Of a DNA stretch of 64,000 bases, positions 59,223-64,000 are shown in pieces. Under the pieces are notes generated by a model. That model was not told where the DNA came from and ran no database searches. It saw only the letters and a list, made by a program, of their open reading frames with translations. The stretch's first letter is position 1; the number at the start of each line of letters is the position of its first letter. Source of the DNA: Nautilus pompilius (taxonomy: Eukaryota > Mollusca > Cephalopoda > Nautilida > Nautilidae); contig JACATO010002135.1 in the NCBI GenBank assembly GCA_018389105.1, positions 434,001 through 498,000 on the forward strand. Reading direction: 5' to 3'. Position numbers and translations under genes: made by a program.

Positions 59223-60319
59223 GGGAAATGTCAATTTTTCAGGGATACCTTTTGAACCGTCATCATCTCTGTGCCTGACTAATCTTGGGGAGGGTTGGAG
59301 GAAGTGATCAGTGAAGAGTTTAGTGGCAACGTCGTTTTCTGAAGAAAGCCGTTTTTTTTAAGAATTTCTCTTATGACACGGAAGAACTCTGCGCTGCTTC
59401 TACCATTGGTCAATATTTCCGTTATGGTGGAAGAGATATGAGAGTGAAGGCATCATGGCTGGCGCAAGGACTGTTAAAGTCGCCTAATAGTCAGAAGTAC
59501 CTGGATGAGATTGTGTCCTGACCTTTACCCGTTATTCTTGCATAGATGAATTAGAAATTCTCGAAGTCATCATACAACACCACTCTGTGTAATATTAGTT
59601 CCAAGACAGCTGGAAGTGTGGCTGATGTGCGGGCAGCATCTCTTGCCGCCACCCCAACTATCCCCGTTTGTGTCCGAAGCCATTCGAACCTCTTCAACAG
59701 ATCGCTTATCCCTGCATAAGGCGGGCGCGTCCGGCGAACGCACAGCGACACCCTCGGTCGGGTGGCGAGTTACAGTGCTGCCAAAGTACTGGCTCTTCCG
59801 CTGAGTCGATCTCGGCGAACCTCTCGCCGTCGCACGGTGCCAGCGATGGCATTTCCTCATGTCGGCAGATTATCGTCAAAACCAGTTTTCGTCCGATAGT
59901 TCCACCGTGCACCAGAGATTCAGACATGCAGACAAAACTATTCCTGACAAAAATCATGACATCATTACAACATGTTTCTTAAGGGGGGGAAGAGGGAGAA
60001 AACCAAATGTGTTGTTTTCTTAAAATCTACTAACCTTGCAACAATTTACCGCTATGGTAAAATAAATGGCTGAACAGTTAATTGCGACATTTACGACTTG
60101 CGGTACGGCAGCTTTCTCTTTCCTACGAATATTGGCCTGTTACCTTGCAATGCTGATATTCTACCTAGTCTGCTTAATAAATTAGCATTTAAAAAAAAAA
60201 CTTGGCGTACACCGAACTAATAAAGCGTAATGCCAGTGTTGGCCGCTAGGAAACGTTGCCGATCACGTGCCACATAGGGCCCGGCGCTGCCGACTTGGGC
60301 CGACTAAAGCTGTTTGTTT
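59223..60319. other. gene-less stretch
   Basis: Around 59630-59870 GC-rich DNA holds short frames. On the minus strand GAGGTTCGAATGG near 59690-59702 is B-box-like, but no A box is convincing. Otherwise nothing. Confidence 0.35.
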
Positions 60320-60455
60320 TCAGATGTAGAAAGAAACCTGTGGGGGGATGGCTGCGGTAGAAGAGTGAAAAGAAACCGCGCCGAAGAGATTGGGGAACTC
60401 GGGCCCTCGACCTTAACAGCCAAGAAGGCTAACCACTGTACTACCGTGTCAATCA
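60320..60455 (-). mobile_element. SINE head and core fragment
   Basis: On the minus strand GGTAGTACAGTGGTTAGCC (60428-60446) is a near-ideal A box. The B-box region is degraded (CCGAGTTCCCC, about 60393-60403). The core follows as GGTTTCTTTCTACATCTG (60322-60339), matching CCGGTTTCCTTCCACATC in the copy at 5640. This copy therefore links the tRNA head to the core domain in one element. Confidence 0.55.
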
Positions 60456-61454
60456 CAGACGAGTTGTTGTAGCTTTATCTATAATACCGAAAGAGATCAT
60501 TAACAATCCGAACACTCCAAGAAATAAAACTTTCACTGTGTCCAAATGTCACTCTTGTTATTGCACCTGTAAGACGCTAGTTACTCAAAGGAGTCGCTAG
60601 GTGGCAAAAATGTTTCCGTTGCTGATAATGTTTCATGTTCAGTAGTAGATCAGGTATTAAAAAAAAGTTGTTTACTTCCACACGTACGCCAGTAGATCGC
60701 ATAGTCTAAGCATGAATACCGCATACTTCTAGTGTTATCGACTTTTGTCAGAACAAACAGGTAAATCTGCCAAGCGCAGTAGGGGATAGAAAGAAAGAAA
60801 ATCGGCCAAGAATGTTAATTGGCGCCCCGACCACTTGACGGAGCAAAATTCCTGCTGCTACTTAACAGACACTTACAGCAGCGCACTGACACTCCACTGT
60901 AGCCGGTGTGACTCCACAGAACTCCAAAAGCGATCCAATTAGTGGACTGATTTATGCGTGTGTCCGATGACCGGTCTTCTCTTCCGAAAACGGAATCGAG
61001 GAAACGGAGGAGTGCTGTCGAGGTCGCGTTAGTTGCCGGAGAAACGTTCCTCCGAATAGAGCAATCTGATCGGGGGCCATTAAAAATTGCAACACCAAGA
61101 AAGTGCCAACCGTTTCACCTCCAGCTGAGACAACTCGAAATTCTCTCTGGCTTTGCCATGCGTTCGATGTTCTTCCACACGATCTGTAATCACACACGTG
61201 GATTTGCGGAAGCGGTCGGTGTCAGTCTGTCTAGGAGTTTACGGTAGCAGAAATTGTTGACCGTTTTTTCTTTTTGATGTCTCAGAGAAGATTCCAGACT
61301 ACAACGGTTTGTTTCCACCCTTTTGTTGTTTCGTATTTCCTAAACCCACCTCATTCGTTATCTTCGCCGCTACAAAGTGGAAAGTTACTTCCGAAAACAT
61401 TAAATTTACGAACTCTCACAACTACACCTGACACTTGCCGGGAGTCTTTTACTA
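60456..61454. other. gene-less stretch
   Basis: Short frames of about 80-100 codons at 60.95-61.25 kb lie on both strands. None is recognised. Confidence 0.4.
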
Positions 61455-62491
61455 TGATGTTGTTCCAAAGGTTTTTGTCCGTTTTTATATTACGATGGTT
61501 TGGCGCTCATTTGTTGCTTGCTTGTGAAGGTATATCATTTTGTAGCGTGTACTTTAGCATACATTGTGCCCAGACCTACCCTTTTAAAAATCATCAAGTG
61601 GATATTTGTTTCAAGGTTCTGAGTGAAGCTTGGATAGAAACGTTTTTCGTGCCATTTTGCTTCACGAGTCCAAACCGGGCCACAAAGCGAGCGAGGCGAC
61701 TCGTAACATTAAGCCAGCATGGGGCGAGGACACGGAAAATGAGTGCACAGTACAACGATGGTTTGCAAAGTTTCGATCAGGAGATGTGAGCCTCGAAGAT
61801 AAGGTACGTATCGAACGTCCTTCCAGCTGTGATGACGACCGTCTGAAAGCCTCAGTTGAAGCCGATCCAAGGAAAACAGTGCGAGAAATTGCTGGAGAGC
61901 CTGACGTAGGCACTGCAACTGTTTCCCGGCATCTTGACACAATCGAAAAGGTGAAAAGGCTTGACAGGTGGGGTGCCTCACAATTTGAATGAACAACAAT
62001 GGAGATCTGCTCTTCGCTTGTCATAAAAAAAACAAAAACCATCACAGCTGAAAGGTACTGTCGAGAATTAAACGTTGTTCATCAGAAACTCTCCAAACAA
62101 TAGCTGGCATCGGTGAATCGAGCCCCAATCCTGCTCCAAGACGATGCTCGTCCTCATGTTGCGAAAGTGACTCTTCAGAAACTGAACACGCTGGGGTACC
62201 AAGTTCTCCCTCACTCAGCCTCCTATTCACCAGACCTTTCTCCCACAATCCACCACTTTTTCAAAACCACGACAGCTTCCTCCGTATTAAATCCTTCTCT
62301 ACCCAAGCAGCAATGGAAACTGCCTTCCAACAGTTTATCGATTCCAGAAATGCAGATTTTTTCCAAAATGGTATAAATGCTCTTGTAACTCGTTGGCAGA
62401 AGTGTACGGATTGTAATGGAACTGACTTTGATTAATAAACTTCACGTTGTTGCGGTAAAAAAAAACCGACAGAACCTTTTAAACAACCTAA
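61455..62491 (+). mobile_element. mariner element (irritans-like), internally deleted, copy 2
   Basis: Flanked by TA at 61453-61454 and 62492-62493. The right end, read inward, is TTAGGTTGTTTAAAAGGTTC, close to irritans-group termini (TTAGGTTG start). The left end is TGATGTTGTTCCAAAGGTTT, more eroded. Length is 1037 bp. Over about 225 bases of the N-terminal coding part I count about 14 differences from copy 1, so the two are roughly 94% identical there. Confidence 0.9.
61630..62376 (+). pseudogene. mariner transposase remnant, copy 2
   Basis: The first frame (61630-61992, 120 codons) gives FRAILLHESKPGHKASEATR, then CTVQRWFAKFRSGDVSLED, DPRKTVREIAGE and VSRHLDTIEKVKRLDRW. An extra G in the run at about 61970 shifts it. 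The shared deletion follows, removing the TCDEKW block with the first catalytic Asp. After it come ITAERYCRELNVVHQKLSKQ, a stop, and the frame at 62113-62376 with ILLQDDARPHVAKVTLQKLN (second Asp) and YSPDLSPTIHHFF. The third catalytic Asp of DD34D is replaced here by Ile. The remnant is inactive. Confidence 0.87.
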
Positions 62492-62935
62492 TACATACAA
62501 TTTTCGCTTGAATTTGCATAACAGTCACTACATCTAACAAATGGGAAATCATTCCGAACGTCATTTGGTCGGCCTGAATAAATTATTCCAGCCGAAATAA
62601 CCAATTAGAACCGCCAATTTTGAGGATGAGCCCGTTCTTCTTCTCTACATAGATCACTTTTATTTCTTTCCACCTTCAAAATCTTGAAGTAATCTGGATT
62701 TAAGAAATCAGTTACTGGGAATCCGATAGTGGTAATTTAAATAATCATTTGTGGAAGGATTTGATGCTAAGAAGCGATGTAACAATTTTATCTTTCGCTG
62801 ATAATTAGTTTCCTATAAAGTTCTGTCTGCGTTCTCATTTAATGGTTCGTTTTATTTCTCACCAAATAAAACGAAAAATATACAGATTAGAAGACAAGAG
62901 ATGGAAACGGTTTGTTTTGTAAACCCCCGAGCAGA
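62492..62935. other. AT-rich non-coding stretch
   Basis: Nothing recognised. Confidence 0.45.
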
Positions 62936-63000
62936 ACTACACTGAGGGCAGATCAAACTGACGCTCTTAACAAAACTCTACTTGGAACTACATTGAACGA
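62936..63000 (+). repeat. single diverged unit related to the 10.2-kb minisatellite
   Basis: AACTACACTGAGGGCAGATC, AAACTGACGCTC and TAACAAAACTCTACTTGGAA lead to CTACATTG. They align end to end with the 50-bp unit (CTACACTGGTGGCTGATCAA, GCTAACACTACC, TAAAATAACTACTCAGAG, CTACACTG), roughly 70% alike by eye with one or two small gaps. It runs one full period into the start of the next. Confidence 0.5.
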
Positions 63001-63337
63001 TCACCTGACCAGCCGAACTGGGGGGAGAGACACTTGAACAGCGTCAAACTGACACAGACCTGCCATACAAGAAAGACTCTCAGAGAACCAAGCCAACAGC
63101 CCCCAACAACAAAACCGTCGAAATTACGCTGAGAGTCAAAATTAAAACCGCTTAGACTAGCACTATCATGGCTCGTTCATCTCCAAACTTTTCGGTAACT
63201 GTTCCGTTGTCTTCAGAGAATAATTTAGCGGTTCCGTGAAGACGGGCAACTGAATCGTCGATCCCAAGAGAGTGAAAAACTTCGAACCACCCAACCCCAA
63301 CATTTCTCTTCTTCAGCGACATAAATGACGGTTTTAA

Positions 63338-63503
63338 TCTCTCTCTTCTCTCCTCTCTCCTCTCTCCTCTCTCTCTCTCTCCTCTCTCTCTCTCCTCTCT
63401 CTCTCCTGCTCTCTCTCGCTCGTCCCTCCTCTCACCTCTCTCTCTCCCGCTCATCCCTCCTCTCTCTCTCTCTCGCTCTCATCTCTCCTTCATCTCCTCT
63501 CTC
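63338..63503. repeat. (CT)n array
   Basis: CT repeats with frequent CTCC, CTCGCT and CCCGCTCATCCC interruptions. Confidence 0.93.
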
Positions 63504-63629
63504 AGTTTGTGCTGAAGTCAGAGGTCGGATCGACGCGATACACGGATTTGCTATAACAACAACAACAAAAAAAACGTTATCCTATTAAACAGGAAAGTGC
63601 TGTATGTCACAGCCCTATGGTACAACTTG

Positions 63630-63780
63630 TGCTGAGCGATACAGGTCGAAATGGTGGTGGCTCGGCATAATGCACACCGGCTGGCCGTGCATAGGTGGGG
63701 GGGGGGATTTTTTAAAAACTACACCGGGTCGGGTTCAGAACCATAAACAGCAGTAGCTCGTCTTCGCTACCAGGTTGGAA
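63630..63780 (-). mobile_element. possible tRNA-like SINE head
   Basis: On the minus strand CCTGGTAGCGAAGACGAGC is followed about 15 bases later by GGTTCTGAACCC, spaced like A and B boxes. A poly-C/poly-A-interrupted body follows. The boxes match only loosely and no second copy was found in the window. Confidence 0.3.
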
Positions 63781-64000
63781 CTACTTGTTTATTTGTAGAA
63801 GATCGTGAAGGGGTTAAACGATCGGAACACATTTAAAGAGCAGCTTCTACGAAGATATTTTCCAAATAAATCGTGAACCAAGCTGCTTAAATCTTTCGTT
63901 CTTCATCTAATAAGGACCGGTGGGGGGGATTAATAGGTACTTCTCGGTGGGGTCGATAAACTGAATTCCCGATAATCGATCTCCAGTAGTTCTTTTTTAA

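Overview
The window looks like animal nuclear DNA from a repeat-rich, AT-leaning genome. A mollusc is the best fit and a cephalopod is plausible. The evidence is indirect: Tc1 and mariner transposons, tRNA-headed SINEs with a shared central domain, very long CT and TTA microsatellites, and many short-unit minisatellites. No spliced host gene could be recognised. No operon-like layout, CRISPR array, canonical rRNA or tRNA gene, LTR element or other virus-derived element was seen.

Layout. 1-7.2 kb: AT-rich DNA with one weak first-exon candidate (1738-1825), a small perfect hairpin, a palindromic MITE-like element (4978-5144) and a SINE-related block (5640-6075). 7.2-10.8 kb: a TTA/TTG microsatellite, an old minus-strand Tc1-like transposase fossil (8540-9425) and a 50-bp minisatellite. 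10.8-18.3 kb: moderately GC-rich DNA without a gene, a second and most complete palindromic MITE (13901-14080), a compound AAC/AAT/AAG array, a 570-bp CT-rich array and another SINE copy. 21.5-25.8 kb: a 58-bp minisatellite, an open fragment resembling the PD-(D/E)XK-like C-terminal domain of retroelement polyproteins (22744-23097), a promoter-like CpG-rich patch, a third MITE copy and a 71-bp minisatellite whose units carry a CRE (TGACGTCA).

27-30.5 kb holds two Tc1-superfamily elements: an old fossil and a much younger copy with both ends, IR/DR arms and TA duplications intact (29042-30476). 33-42.4 kb holds a MITE half-copy, CT arrays, a 45-bp minisatellite with a 180-bp higher-order period (about 39097-40520) and a 73/41-bp compound array. 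45-53.3 kb has SINEs and tRNA-like heads, plus a CpG-rich ATG context with a CRE upstream. 56-62.5 kb carries two mariner copies in opposite orientation that share the same internal deletion. Between them lies a five-copy 113-bp array that repeats a perfect GTCACGTGAC E-box and ends at an ATG.

How the parts relate: nearly everything supportable is a transposable element, a derivative of one, or tandem DNA. Microsatellites and minisatellites repeatedly share flanks or internal motifs with dispersed repeats, which suggests mobile elements seeded them. The most unusual signals are the E-box array, the palindromic MITE family, the pre-deleted mariner pair, and the lone diverged unit of the 10.2-kb minisatellite found 52 kb away.
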